Shown one piece after another: positions 43,253 through 52,237 of a DNA stretch of 64,000 nucleotides (the first letter of the stretch is position 1; every line of letters begins with the position of its first letter). This DNA is from an uncultured Dehalococcoidia bacterium (GTDB taxonomy: Bacteria; Chloroflexota; Dehalococcoidia; Lucifugimonadales; UBA3495). The notes below the pieces were generated by a model. It searched no databases, was not told the DNA's origin, and saw only the letters and a list, made by a program, of their open reading frames with translations. The stretch spans positions 3,058,981 through 3,122,980 of the forward strand of contig OY282494.1 of NCBI GenBank assembly GCA_958296385.1, in the 5' to 3' direction. The translations under genes and the position numbers were made by a program.

Positions 43253-44154
43253 CATCCGGCGCCGGGCAGCATCAGCAGCGCGTCGTCCACCGACAGGCTG
43301 TCCCGGTCAAAAAATACGGCGGCGGTGGCAAAATCCAGGTAGCCGTTGCCGGTGGACACGAACGAGCCGGTTACCGGCGGCACCTCCGCGTAGTCCCGCC
43401 CCACGGCAAACTTCATATAGTCCGCCCCCGTGTTGATGACCACGCCCCGCGTCGGGTCGGCGGCCAGCCAGCCGGCGTTGGGATGCAAAAACTCCACCCA
43501 GGCGTGGGTCTCCCCGGCCTGCCGCGTCAGCAGCCCGCTGACGTAACGCGCCGGTATGCCCAGCCCCCGCATCATCCCCAGCGCCAGATGCGTCTTGTCC
43601 TGGCACACCCCCGACATCGCATACAGCACGTCGGCGGCCGTAGTGTTCACCGACGTTGTGCCGCGCACGTAGCGCACCTGCGTCTGTACCCAGTCCACGA
43701 TGCCCTGCACCGTCCCCAGCAGGGTATCCGCGCTGCCGGCGGCGGTGCGGGCCGCCGCCTTCACGCTGTCCGGATTCACCAGCGGCGTCGGCGTCAGAAA
43801 CTCGTCGGCCTCAAAGTCGTAACTGAGGGACGCCAGCGGCAAGTCGCCAACGCGGGGCGTCTCCCCCATCAGATGCACCGCGCCCACGGCGGCGATGACC
43901 AGTTCCCGGTGCGGGGTAGTGATACGCACCCGATGCACCTGATTGCCCAGCCGGTCCGGGTAGGCAATCTTGCGGCCGGCGGGATTGGTGCTGATGTCGC
44001 AGGCGCCGGCCGTCTGCTGGCCGTCCGAGAAGGCGGACAGCCGCAGGAAATTATCGTTCTGCACGACAATCTCGCTGTACTCGTACCGGGCCACGTATGC
44101 GTAGTGGGCCGGCACGGCGTGCCCGTTCACCTGACGACCCAGCTCGGCTTGCAT
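43252..44154 (-). CDS. Transglutaminase-like cysteine peptidase family protein
   Basis: The 300-residue protein has an N-terminal beta domain (Bact_transglu_N-like, about 1-120) and the transglutaminase core with catalytic Cys in GVCQDKTHLALGMMRGLGIPARYVSG (about 185) and His in ETHAWVEFL (about 222), then the Asp in AADPTRG. It is cotranscribed with the ATP-grasp gene, overlapping it by 28 nt. The trio is thought to make or process a peptide-like product. Confidence 0.9.
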   Translation of the reverse strand: MQAELGRQVNGHAVPAHYAYVARYEYSEIVVQNDNFLRLSAFSDGQQTAGACDISTNPAGRKIAYPDRLGNQVHRVRITTPHRELVIAAVGAVHLMGETPRVGDLPLASLSYDFEADEFLTPTPLVNPDSVKAAARTAAGSADTLLGTVQGIVDWVQTQVRYVRGTTSVNTTAADVLYAMSGVCQDKTHLALGMMRGLGIPARYVSGLLTRQAGETHAWVEFLHPNAGWLAADPTRGVVINTGADYMKFAVGRDYAEVPPVTGSFVSTGNGYLDFATAAVFFDRDSLSVDDALLMLPGAG

Positions 44155-45506
44155 GACCCTCCCGACGAGTTGTTGGTGACCCGGCCATCGGCGTGGGATA
44201 CCCGGGTCAGCCCGCCCGGAAACACCGTAACGTCGCCGTACCCGTTCTGGATGGCGAACACCCGCAGGTCAACGTAGCGCCCCTCCAGCTCGCCGCTGGC
44301 GTCGTCAAAGACCACGTGCTGCGAGAAATCCAGCGTTTCCTGCGCGATGAACACCTGCGGCTGCTCAATCAGCTGCTGCGCCAGCCGGTTGCGGTACATC
44401 ATCCCCAGGTCCGGCATTATGAACACCCCCAGCCCGCCGTAGCCCTGCCGCGTTTTCAGCACCAGGCTCTCCAGGTTCTGCAACACGTACTGCCGGTTGG
44501 ACGCCGAGCGCAGGTCATAGCTCACCGCCTGCTCCAATACGGGCGTTTCGCCCAGGTATTTCTCAATCATCTCCGGCACCCACAGGAACACCAGTTTATC
44601 ATCGGCGGCCCCCGTGCCCATAGCGTTCACCAGGACGACTTTGCGCTCCAGATAAGCGTCGGTCAGGCCCGGCACGAACAGCTCCAAGTCCTCCACCCGG
44701 CGGTAAATCAGGTCAACCTCAAAATCGCCCCCCATCGCCCGGGCCCAGACGCGCCCGTTGGCGCCGATGTACAGGTCGGAACCCTCAACCAGCGTGATGC
44801 CGAACAGTTCCGACAGGTAGCGATGCTCAAAGAAAGCGGCGCCAAACTTGCTGTCCGTCAGCAGCACGCAGTTCGGCGAATCCGTTTCGCAAAGCGAAAC
44901 AAACATTTCCTGATACGCCGCCTTGATGTCATACGGAATGATGTCGTACCCCTGCGCAAACTCCGGCATCACCGACAGCCCAATCTCGGTGCTCTTCATC
45001 TGATAGGTAATCCCCGACGGAATACGCAGGTTGTCCTCCAGAATGACGTACCGCCCGTTGCCCATGTGCACCAGGTCGATGCCGTAGATGTGGACGAACA
45101 CGTCCTGCGGCGGGTGAAAGTCCTGCAATTCCGGATTGTAATACTGGCTGGAGAACATCACGTCCGGCGGCACGATGTCCTGGTCGCCGCAGTACAGTTC
45201 CATCAGGAACCGATTGATGGCCCGCAGCCGCTGCCCCACGCCCCGCGCGATGACGTCCCAATCGCCGGCCGGAATCAGCCGGGGCACCCAGTCCGCCGGC
45301 ACCGGGCGAAACTCCCGGGGGTCCAGCAAAAAAGAGAAAGCGTCCCGCCTGGCCCGGTCATTAGCCCGCTGCCACCGCCGCTGCATCTCCGCCGGCCCCA
45401 GATCATCCATACTGTCCAGCAGCCCCCGGTAAGTCGGCTTGGCCGACCCATCCGGGTTCAAAAACTCATTCAGCCGATCCTTGACGGCAATAGAACGATT
45501 CAGCAT
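44127..45506 (-). CDS. Circularly permuted ATP-grasp type 2 protein
   Basis: The 459-residue protein matches the circularly permuted ATP-grasp family: the N-terminal FSFLLDPREFRPVPADWVPRLIPAGDW, central VHMGNGRYVILEDNLRIPSGITYQM and C-terminal VLKTRQGYGGLGVFI motifs. It is predicted to ligate amino acids or peptides using ATP. It heads the operon ATP-grasp, transglutaminase, alpha-E-like, a widely conserved bacterial trio. Confidence 0.92.
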   Translation of the reverse strand: MLNRSIAVKDRLNEFLNPDGSAKPTYRGLLDSMDDLGPAEMQRRWQRANDRARRDAFSFLLDPREFRPVPADWVPRLIPAGDWDVIARGVGQRLRAINRFLMELYCGDQDIVPPDVMFSSQYYNPELQDFHPPQDVFVHIYGIDLVHMGNGRYVILEDNLRIPSGITYQMKSTEIGLSVMPEFAQGYDIIPYDIKAAYQEMFVSLCETDSPNCVLLTDSKFGAAFFEHRYLSELFGITLVEGSDLYIGANGRVWARAMGGDFEVDLIYRRVEDLELFVPGLTDAYLERKVVLVNAMGTGAADDKLVFLWVPEMIEKYLGETPVLEQAVSYDLRSASNRQYVLQNLESLVLKTRQGYGGLGVFIMPDLGMMYRNRLAQQLIEQPQVFIAQETLDFSQHVVFDDASGELEGRYVDLRVFAIQNGYGDVTVFPGGLTRVSHADGRVTNNSSGGSCKPSWVVR

Positions 45507-45666
45507 AACAATTCACCCCCAAAAGCCGGCCGCAGCAAACCGCACCACAACCAGCATCCAGTACAAACAGCATTTCCCACCCCATCATCCCCCCCAAATG
45601 TTGCCACAGCATTACCAAAATGTAAAACCTTGATTACGCTGGGCGCAGACGTTCCCGGATTTGCCG

Positions 45667-46119
45667 TTAGCGGGTTGTGTTGGCCTCCCTGCGCATGGTA
45701 ATTGTCGCGTCGCCGTACATTCCACCCGAAAGCGACTCCGGGCTGCGGTGTTCAATCACTGGCCCTTGGCCCATTTTGCTGCGCCAGCGTCCGTTGGGCA
45801 ACTGCGCCGCCGCGTGTTGAAACTTGCCTTCCGCTTCGTACAGCGCCACCTTCTGGTAGCCGCTTTCGACCCCACTGTCCGCGCATTGTTCGTAGCCCAG
45901 TCCGGCGAACACTTCCGCCAGACTTTCCATCCGGTTATCTAGTGCTGCGTAGGGGGGCCAGTAGTTTATTCCATCGGGCCACCACCATTTGCCGGTGTCG
46001 CCGGCGGCGTATGCAATACAGTTGTACTGTTCTGATGGTTCACCTACGATTGCAAAGTTTTCGTTGGCCAGCTTCGGGAATGCTCCAACCAGGCGCTCCG
46101 TCCAGTTAGACGTAGCCAT
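45667..46119 (-). CDS. DUF7689-like protein, partner of the restriction enzyme's C-terminal domain
   Basis: The 150-residue protein carries a YNCIAYAAGDTGKWWWPDGINYWPP signature (about 32-56), a Cys and Trp-rich block that I recognise from small uncharacterised proteins with the motif NCIA-A-GD-WWWPD. In other bacteria such genes often follow a small gene with an HPAYQxIxGMG motif. Here that sequence is fused to the C-terminus of the restriction enzyme, and the two genes overlap by 14 nt. Function unknown; the Cys-His arrangement would permit hydrolase activity. Confidence 0.65.
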   Translation of the reverse strand: MATSNWTERLVGAFPKLANENFAIVGEPSEQYNCIAYAAGDTGKWWWPDGINYWPPYAALDNRMESLAEVFAGLGYEQCADSGVESGYQKVALYEAEGKFQHAAAQLPNGRWRSKMGQGPVIEHRSPESLSGGMYGDATITMRREANTTR

Positions 46120-49100
46120 TGTCGGCGCCCCATTGCAGCCAGGATTCCTGCATCGCGGCCACTTTGCCCCGGTCGGCCGGCTGGACCGGGTCGGCGTTGG
46201 TGATGCCGCGCAGCGCGTGGAACCAGTGGCCGCCCTGGGACTGCATCCGTTCCAGGATTAGCGGCACTGCCGGTTGCCCCATGCCGACGATTGCCTGGTA
46301 GGCGGGGTGTTCAGTTGCCCGGTCTGAGCTCGACAGCAGTACGGTTTCGCTCTCCCATTGGTCGGCCAGTTCCCGGAACCGTGCGCGTTCCGCCGGTGCC
46401 ACGGACACCGCATCCCCATACTGGTTGTAGCCCAGGCCCCGCACGTGGGGCTCCTGGTGCAGCAGACCACGCAGCCGCCCCAGCTCCGCGCCATCCCACC
46501 CCAGCGCCTCCGCTACCGCCTCATCCCACTGCCGACGCACCGCACACTCCCCATCCCGAAACTGCGGCACATCCACATCCCGCGTCCGCTCCCAGCAGTC
46601 AGCCAGTATTTGCCGCGTTCGCCCGTCCTTGACGTCGGGGATGCGGATGTTGCCGGCTTCGGCGGTGCTGTAGGTGGGGAACGCCAGTTTCTTGCCCAGG
46701 TTGCGCATCAGCTGCAAGCGGCCGGGCGTTGAATTGATGAACACGGCCAGCGCTTTCGCCTCCGTTGCCGTCAGCCCGTCAACCGGCATCCAGCCGTTGC
46801 CCACGTAGGCCGTGTCCGCCGCCGTCGCCGTGAGACGCCCAGTGCTGTTGTCCTGGCCGGCCGTAATCAGCAGATGCCCGACTTTGGCAAGGATTTTGTC
46901 CGATTCCGGGTACGTACCGCCGTTGGCCTCGCGGATGCGCTCGTCGCGTTTCTTGGGAATCCAATGCTCGTCAGGCTGGCTTTGGATACGGGTTTGGGCA
47001 TCGGCGCCTTTGGAACTCAATATCGGAAAACTCCCCGGAGTGCCGGCGGCTGCGCGCTCAAAAGAACCGCGTAGCAGCTGGCCTGTCGCTTGTGCCGACA
47101 GGCCAGCTGCTTTGATGCTGTGCATACTTTCGTCATCGGCAAACTTGGCGGCCGCTTGGGCCAGTTCCGGAGAACGCCAGATTGCCGGCGTCCAATCCCC
47201 AGCCGCAATCAGTTCGGCCGGCCATTCGCATACTTCGCCCCAACCGTTGGCGATGACGCCTCGGGCGCAGTCCGTCAGGCATTGGTGCAAATCGTCAACC
47301 TCGGCGTCATCAACCGGCAGCCGGTCCAGATTGATAAACCGGGTAGGCGGTTTGGCGCCGGCGTGCCGGGTGGCAACGATGATGCTTTCGTTGATGTTGG
47401 TGTTCTGGCTCAAGTTAATCTGCCCCGGTTGGTGACAAGTCAGCACGGTGTGGATGTGATAGCGCGACGCCAGCAACAGCCTTTTGTTTTGCTTTGATGG
47501 AGCGGTTAGCGCGATGGTTGGCTCCACCATAGTGAGAACACCCGACAATTTGGACAAACATTTGTCTGCCAGGGCGGTGAACAGTGGCCCTATGGAGTTC
47601 TTGTCAACGAATCCCCTCAACTCAGGGTCATTATTGACCAGCCCCTGCTCTAGATTGTTGGTGCGCTGGCGTAGTGCCTGCTGGACTAGATCGGGGTATT
47701 TCTCGCCCATCTTGGCCCGGTTAGTAAATGGCGGGTTCATGATGACGATGCGGGCGTCTTTGGCGGCGTCCACGGCGTCCTCCAGCTCGGCGTCGTCCTG
47801 CTGGTTCCAGATGGTTTGGGACTGGATGCGGTCGTCGGCCAGGTTCAGTTCCCGGTCTCTGGGGACGATGGCCTTTTGCGCCAGCAGTTCCAGCGTGCCG
47901 GCGGCCACCGGCGCCGCGCTATCGGCTTGCGGGCCGTAAGGCATCAGGTGCAGCCCCATCTGGCGGTAGCGGATTTCCTGATTGCCGGCCGTCAGCTGCG
48001 AGGCGGCCAGTTGCAGGGAAACCGGGTTGATGTCCAGCCCCTTGACGGTATCCTCCACCGCCAGCTTTTGCAGATCGGCAATCTGCTTTTCACCGGCGCC
48101 CTGCGCGCGGGCCCGGCGTTTCATATCGGTAAGCATCGCGGCCAGCAGCGTACCGCTGCCGCAAGCCAGGTCAACCGTCTTGTAATCCCGCCAAACCCCA
48201 GCGTCCGTCCAATCCGCATCCCCCCCCGCGTCCAGCGTCAAGCGGGCCGCAATAGACGCCGCCACCGGCCGCGTAAAAAACGCCCCGTCGCTGGCCTGGT
48301 TGCCCATCACCCGGTTGAACAGCGGGCCGGCGTGGTCGGCGCCCATGTCGGCGTAAGTTTCGGCGATGCGTTCCGCCTCCGCCGCAATGTGCCGCAGCGC
48401 CCGTTCCAGCCCGGCCAGCTTGCCGGTGTCCTCAACGGATTCAATGGCGTTGACGGCCGGTTCCAGCACCGGGCGGAAATCGCGGCGCATGATGCCATAC
48501 CATTCTCGCAAGACAAGCCGGACTACATTGACATCATTCTTCACCGCAGCCAGGTCTTTGACGCCGGGCAGCCAGCGGCCGTTGGCGATGCGCTGGTGGA
48601 GCATGGCGGCGTTCATCAGCAGCAGGGCGGCGATGGTGCAGCCGTCGGCCTGGTTGCTCCGGCTTTTCGTATTCAGATTGTCCAGCCCAAAATGCCGGTC
48701 CAGCGCCGGCTGCAGCTCATCATTTCGCATATGATGGGCCGCCTCCTTAATACTGGATTCCAGGATGTTCAGGTCGCGCACCACCCGGTTGTCAACCAGG
48801 CCGGACTTGGCCAACAGGTTCATCTTGATGGCGTCGCCGTACTCGCTCATACCGGACATCATCAGCATTTGGAAGGCGTAGCGTTCGGCCCGTTCCTCAC
48901 GGGTGGGCCGGGCTTTCCGCTCCTGGCCGGTCTTAAGGCGCACGCCATCGCCCTTGTTAATCATACCTTTGGCTTTGGCTTTAGACTTTGGGATGTCCAC
49001 CGGCCCCCGGGTGCCGTCCGGGGCCGGTTTGCCGCGGGCCACGGTATCCATCCGCAGCTCACTGCTGCCGTCGCTGTTCTTTTTGCCGGTAACGATTTGC

Positions 49101-51652
49101 GTCGGCTCGCCGGCCGGCGCGGGCGCGCCGGTTTGGTACTCCGTCTGGCCGGCCTCAGCGATGCACGGCGCCCCGCCGGCCGGCGACGGCGTTTGCGGCG
49201 GCCCGGAACCCGGCGTATCCGCAGCCTGCGGTTCCAGAATCTGCGGTTCCAGGATGGGGTGAAACTCTTTTGACAGCGTGCTTTTGCCGTCCAGCACCCG
49301 CTCCACCGCCTCTTGCGCCGTCCCCGGCGGCCCCTCATGCTCCCGGTACTGGATGCGTTTGTCCTCCCCGCTGGCGATGGCCACGATGGTGCGCTGCACG
49401 TCCGGCGGTTCGGGAATGTACAGTTGCAGCAGGTCGGACAGCTTGTCCTCAATGCGCTGGTCGTGCGCCCGCAGAGCCAAAAGTATCTGCCCCAACTCCG
49501 CCCAGCCCTCATCCGGATGGCTGGTGCTGAGCCAATACTCCGGGTCAGCGTTGGGCGGAATGAGGATGGGGCAGATGATGTAGCCCGTTTCCTTGCCCGG
49601 CGCAATACGCATGGCCCGGCCCACGGCCTGAATTACGTCGATGGGACTCCTGCGGGCCTCCAGAAAAGCCACGGCGCTCAGCGACGGCGAATCGGTGCCC
49701 TCGCCAAAAATGCCCACGTTGATAATGCCGTGCGGCTGGCTTTCGCTGGAATCGGCCAGGCGGCCTTTGGCGCTGTCGCGGGCCGCAACGTCGCTGGTGG
49801 CGTCCAGATGTTCCAGACTGTACGGGGCCGCCGTCCGCCCGTCGCCGTTTTCGTTCAGCCAGCCCTGAACCCACTGCTGCACGGCGTCCGTCTCCAGGTC
49901 TTGCGCCATATTTTTGGACTTGTCCACCGTATTCATAAAGGCAATGCAGGACTTGATAGGCACGGTGCCGCGCTCCCGGTTCTGAGTAGCGCCGCCCATC
50001 GCCAGCGCAAACGCCAGCCCCCGCAGGTAGTCGGTGGTGGTGAGGGCGCGGCGGCCCTTACTCTTGGTGTCGGCCGCCAGCAAGTTGGCCTGCCGGAAAG
50101 CCGCGGCCCCCATCCCATTGGCCCGCAGGAAAGCCTCGACCCCCATCCCATTGGCCTGCTCGAAAGCCTCGTCCGTCATCTTGTTGGCCTGCATGAAAGC
50201 CTTGACCGCCAGCAAGTTGGCCTGATCGTAAGCCTTCTGGTCGTTGATGCCCAGGGCGATGATGCGGTAGTCGGAAAGCCAGCCGTTGTTGACGGCCTCC
50301 ATGTAGCTCTTGCGGTACAGCTCCACGCCAAACACGGTTTCGTCGTCCATCGTGCGGACAATCCAGTCGCTGGCCTGGTCCTGGTTAGCATTGCGCGTGT
50401 CGTAAATGCGCGGCGTAGCCGTCTGATAAACGCGGTAAGTCGCCGGAAACGCCCCGTTGTCGTGGCACAGCGTAAAGTCGCGGATGCGCCGCTCCTCATC
50501 GGTTAGCGTGCCGGCGCCGGCCTTGCGCTTGCGGCGCAGCCCGGCGGTGCGATGCGCCTCGTCAGCAATCAGCACACAGGCCGTTACCCCGGTTTCCTGA
50601 AGCGCCTCCGCGAGGCGGCTGCCGCTTTGATAGGTGCCAAAGATAACGCTGCGCTGATCGGTTTCCCCCCCGTCGCGTATCCACCGGGCGATTTCGTCCG
50701 GGTCGGTAGTAACCGGGCCTTTGACCTCCGCTGCGCTAACGTTGCTGTTGTCCAGCGTAGGGTCAACGGCCGTGTTGCGCGTGCTTTCTTTCTTGATGTC
50801 ATAGCCGGCGGTTTCATCCGAACAGACGGCCAGTGCCCGAATATCCTTTGCGGCGTGTTGCAGATACTCCCGCCGGATTTGAGCCACCAGCGCAATAGAC
50901 GGGCAAAGCACGATGGACAGCGCCCCCTTCGGCGTAAGTTTCTCAACGATGCGCAGCGAGATGCGCGTCTTGCCGGTGCCGCAGGGCAGGATAATCTTGC
51001 CCCGCGCCTGGCCCTCCGGCAAACCGCCGCTGTCCGACCGTTCATGCTCCCGCAGGATACCCACGCTGGCGGCAATCGCCTCATTCTGCATACAGGTACG
51101 GGTTTGCCGGACGTCTGCCTCGTCGGGATTGGGCGTGCAATGCGGACATTCCTCATCCGAGAACGCCGCCGCCTGCTGCTGCAAGTCGTTGGCAATGTTG
51201 ACCATCTTGAGCGGCTTGCCGGTCATCGACACGGCCTGCTGAGTATTGCCGCTGATGGGGTTGTCGCCGTTGGTAACAACCCACCGCTCGGCCCAGAACT
51301 CGCCGGCCGACGTGCTGGCGAACTTGTCGGTTTCGCCTTTGCCGATGGGCGCGCCCCGGCCGTCGGCATCCAGCTGGCGCGATTTGCACTGGATGGCGAT
51401 GTGCTTGCCATCGCCGCGCCGCACCGCCACCACGTCAATGCCGATGTCTTGTCGCGTCGTCTGGGGAAAGCGCTGTTCCCGTGCGGGCCATTCGTCCCAA
51501 AGGTAGCAGTCCACCACATCCCATTCTTTAATATGCGGAGCGACATCGACGGTCAGGTATTCCAGCCATTTGCCGTCCGTTTGCTGCGGGCTCATCTCGG
51601 CTACGGCGCTGATAGCATCGGCAACGATGGCGGGTGCGTCAGGGTTCTGCAT
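46106..51652 (-). CDS. Single-chain restriction-modification enzyme (type ISP-like) with C-terminal extra domain
   Basis: The 1848-residue protein combines a Mrr-like nuclease (IAIQCKS at about 85-91 after DVVAVRRGDGKH), an SF2 helicase/translocase with Walker A PCGTGKT (about 220) and DEAH (about 362), and a gamma-type DNA methyltransferase with DLACGSGTLL (about 1160) and NPPF (about 1305). A presumed target recognition domain follows. This order matches type ISP enzymes. Residues about 1745-1848 (RFRELADQWESET, HPAYQAIVGMGQPAVPLILERM, WFHALRGITNADP) are a separate small domain. ATG 51652 has GAGGAAA upstream and is preferred to the frame extending to 51760. A -10 TACAAT is at 51722-51717. 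Confidence 0.9.
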   Translation of the reverse strand: MQNPDAPAIVADAISAVAEMSPQQTDGKWLEYLTVDVAPHIKEWDVVDCYLWDEWPAREQRFPQTTRQDIGIDVVAVRRGDGKHIAIQCKSRQLDADGRGAPIGKGETDKFASTSAGEFWAERWVVTNGDNPISGNTQQAVSMTGKPLKMVNIANDLQQQAAAFSDEECPHCTPNPDEADVRQTRTCMQNEAIAASVGILREHERSDSGGLPEGQARGKIILPCGTGKTRISLRIVEKLTPKGALSIVLCPSIALVAQIRREYLQHAAKDIRALAVCSDETAGYDIKKESTRNTAVDPTLDNSNVSAAEVKGPVTTDPDEIARWIRDGGETDQRSVIFGTYQSGSRLAEALQETGVTACVLIADEAHRTAGLRRKRKAGAGTLTDEERRIRDFTLCHDNGAFPATYRVYQTATPRIYDTRNANQDQASDWIVRTMDDETVFGVELYRKSYMEAVNNGWLSDYRIIALGINDQKAYDQANLLAVKAFMQANKMTDEAFEQANGMGVEAFLRANGMGAAAFRQANLLAADTKSKGRRALTTTDYLRGLAFALAMGGATQNRERGTVPIKSCIAFMNTVDKSKNMAQDLETDAVQQWVQGWLNENGDGRTAAPYSLEHLDATSDVAARDSAKGRLADSSESQPHGIINVGIFGEGTDSPSLSAVAFLEARRSPIDVIQAVGRAMRIAPGKETGYIICPILIPPNADPEYWLSTSHPDEGWAELGQILLALRAHDQRIEDKLSDLLQLYIPEPPDVQRTIVAIASGEDKRIQYREHEGPPGTAQEAVERVLDGKSTLSKEFHPILEPQILEPQAADTPGSGPPQTPSPAGGAPCIAEAGQTEYQTGAPAPAGEPTQIVTGKKNSDGSSELRMDTVARGKPAPDGTRGPVDIPKSKAKAKGMINKGDGVRLKTGQERKARPTREERAERYAFQMLMMSGMSEYGDAIKMNLLAKSGLVDNRVVRDLNILESSIKEAAHHMRNDELQPALDRHFGLDNLNTKSRSNQADGCTIAALLLMNAAMLHQRIANGRWLPGVKDLAAVKNDVNVVRLVLREWYGIMRRDFRPVLEPAVNAIESVEDTGKLAGLERALRHIAAEAERIAETYADMGADHAGPLFNRVMGNQASDGAFFTRPVAASIAARLTLDAGGDADWTDAGVWRDYKTVDLACGSGTLLAAMLTDMKRRARAQGAGEKQIADLQKLAVEDTVKGLDINPVSLQLAASQLTAGNQEIRYRQMGLHLMPYGPQADSAAPVAAGTLELLAQKAIVPRDRELNLADDRIQSQTIWNQQDDAELEDAVDAAKDARIVIMNPPFTNRAKMGEKYPDLVQQALRQRTNNLEQGLVNNDPELRGFVDKNSIGPLFTALADKCLSKLSGVLTMVEPTIALTAPSKQNKRLLLASRYHIHTVLTCHQPGQINLSQNTNINESIIVATRHAGAKPPTRFINLDRLPVDDAEVDDLHQCLTDCARGVIANGWGEVCEWPAELIAAGDWTPAIWRSPELAQAAAKFADDESMHSIKAAGLSAQATGQLLRGSFERAAAGTPGSFPILSSKGADAQTRIQSQPDEHWIPKKRDERIREANGGTYPESDKILAKVGHLLITAGQDNSTGRLTATAADTAYVGNGWMPVDGLTATEAKALAVFINSTPGRLQLMRNLGKKLAFPTYSTAEAGNIRIPDVKDGRTRQILADCWERTRDVDVPQFRDGECAVRRQWDEAVAEALGWDGAELGRLRGLLHQEPHVRGLGYNQYGDAVSVAPAERARFRELADQWESETVLLSSSDRATEHPAYQAIVGMGQPAVPLILERMQSQGGHWFHALRGITNADPVQPADRGKVAAMQESWLQWGADNGYV

Positions 51653-51716
51653 GGTAATTTCCTCGGCAGTGGCATTGGCAGTGGCATTAGTGTTGGTGTC
51701 AAAGGGCGCTGCGTAG

Positions 51717-51722
51717 ATTGTA
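51717..51722 (-). promoter_or_regulatory. -10 box of the restriction enzyme gene
   Basis: TACAAT on the minus strand lies 64 nt before ATG 51652. No clear -35 is seen. A short run of GGCAGTGGCATT repeats sits in the leader. Confidence 0.4.
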
Positions 51723-51797
51723 CTATGGGCGGCGCCGGCCGCGCCCGTCGCCCGCCCCAAAATCCCGGTTTTCCCGTTTTTTCGTCCGTATTGAGCC

Positions 51798-51826
51798 TTG
51801 ACGTATCAAGCATTGCCGATTACAAT
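51798..51826 (+). promoter_or_regulatory. Strong sigma70-type promoter of the 88-residue gene
   Basis: TTGACG (51798-51803) and TACAAT (51821-51826) are separated by exactly 17 bp, the best -35/-10 pair I find in the window. Confidence 0.7.
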
Positions 51827-51886
51827 AACAATAATCGTATTCGCCTATACGGGTGAACGAACCGGCACGGGAGGTGGCTACCTACT

Positions 51887-52153
51887 ATGGTTACTGTCAA
51901 CGAACTGATTACCGCCAGGCAGTTTGAGCAGCGCCCCGGCCTGCTTAGCGAGTGGGTCGAGCAGGACATGGCCGACATTCTCTCCGAGTACGGCGCCCGG
52001 GTCGAGGACTCGGCAGCCGACCGCCCCCGCCGCTGCGCCAGCCCCGACTTCGGCTACGGCGTGCCGATGGCCGGCGTGCGCTACTACTACACCTATATGC
52101 CGGAGGGCTACTCCCCCACGCCCCGCCGCGTCGCGGGCCGCGCCTCCGAATAG
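51887..52153 (+). CDS. Small orphan protein of unknown function
   Basis: This 88-residue protein starts after a GGGAGGTGG ribosome site. A helical first half (LITARQFEQRPGLLSEWVEQDMADILSEYGARV) precedes a Tyr-rich segment (GVRYYYTYMPEGYSP). It has a near-consensus promoter and an intrinsic terminator, so it is a stand-alone unit expected to be well expressed. I recognise no family. It diverges from the restriction enzyme gene. Confidence 0.65.
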   Translation: MVTVNELITARQFEQRPGLLSEWVEQDMADILSEYGARVEDSAADRPRRCASPDFGYGVPMAGVRYYYTYMPEGYSPTPRRVAGRASE

Positions 52154-52176
52154 CCGCTGCGCCGGAACACCCCACT

Positions 52177-52202
52177 GGCCGGGAGCAATCCCGGCCTTTT
52201 TT
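52177..52202 (+). terminator. Intrinsic terminator of the small orphan gene
   Basis: A perfect 8-bp stem GGCCGGGA / TCCCGGCC with a GCAA tetraloop is followed by six T. Confidence 0.93.
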
Positions 52203-52237
52203 ATGGACTACTGCCCCGCCGGCGCGCATCCCGCCGC

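Noticed and set aside
44193-45701. 502-codon open frame on the plus strand over the ATP-grasp gene
   Set aside because: Composition is typical of an antisense frame, and the minus strand holds the fully conserved ATP-grasp protein.
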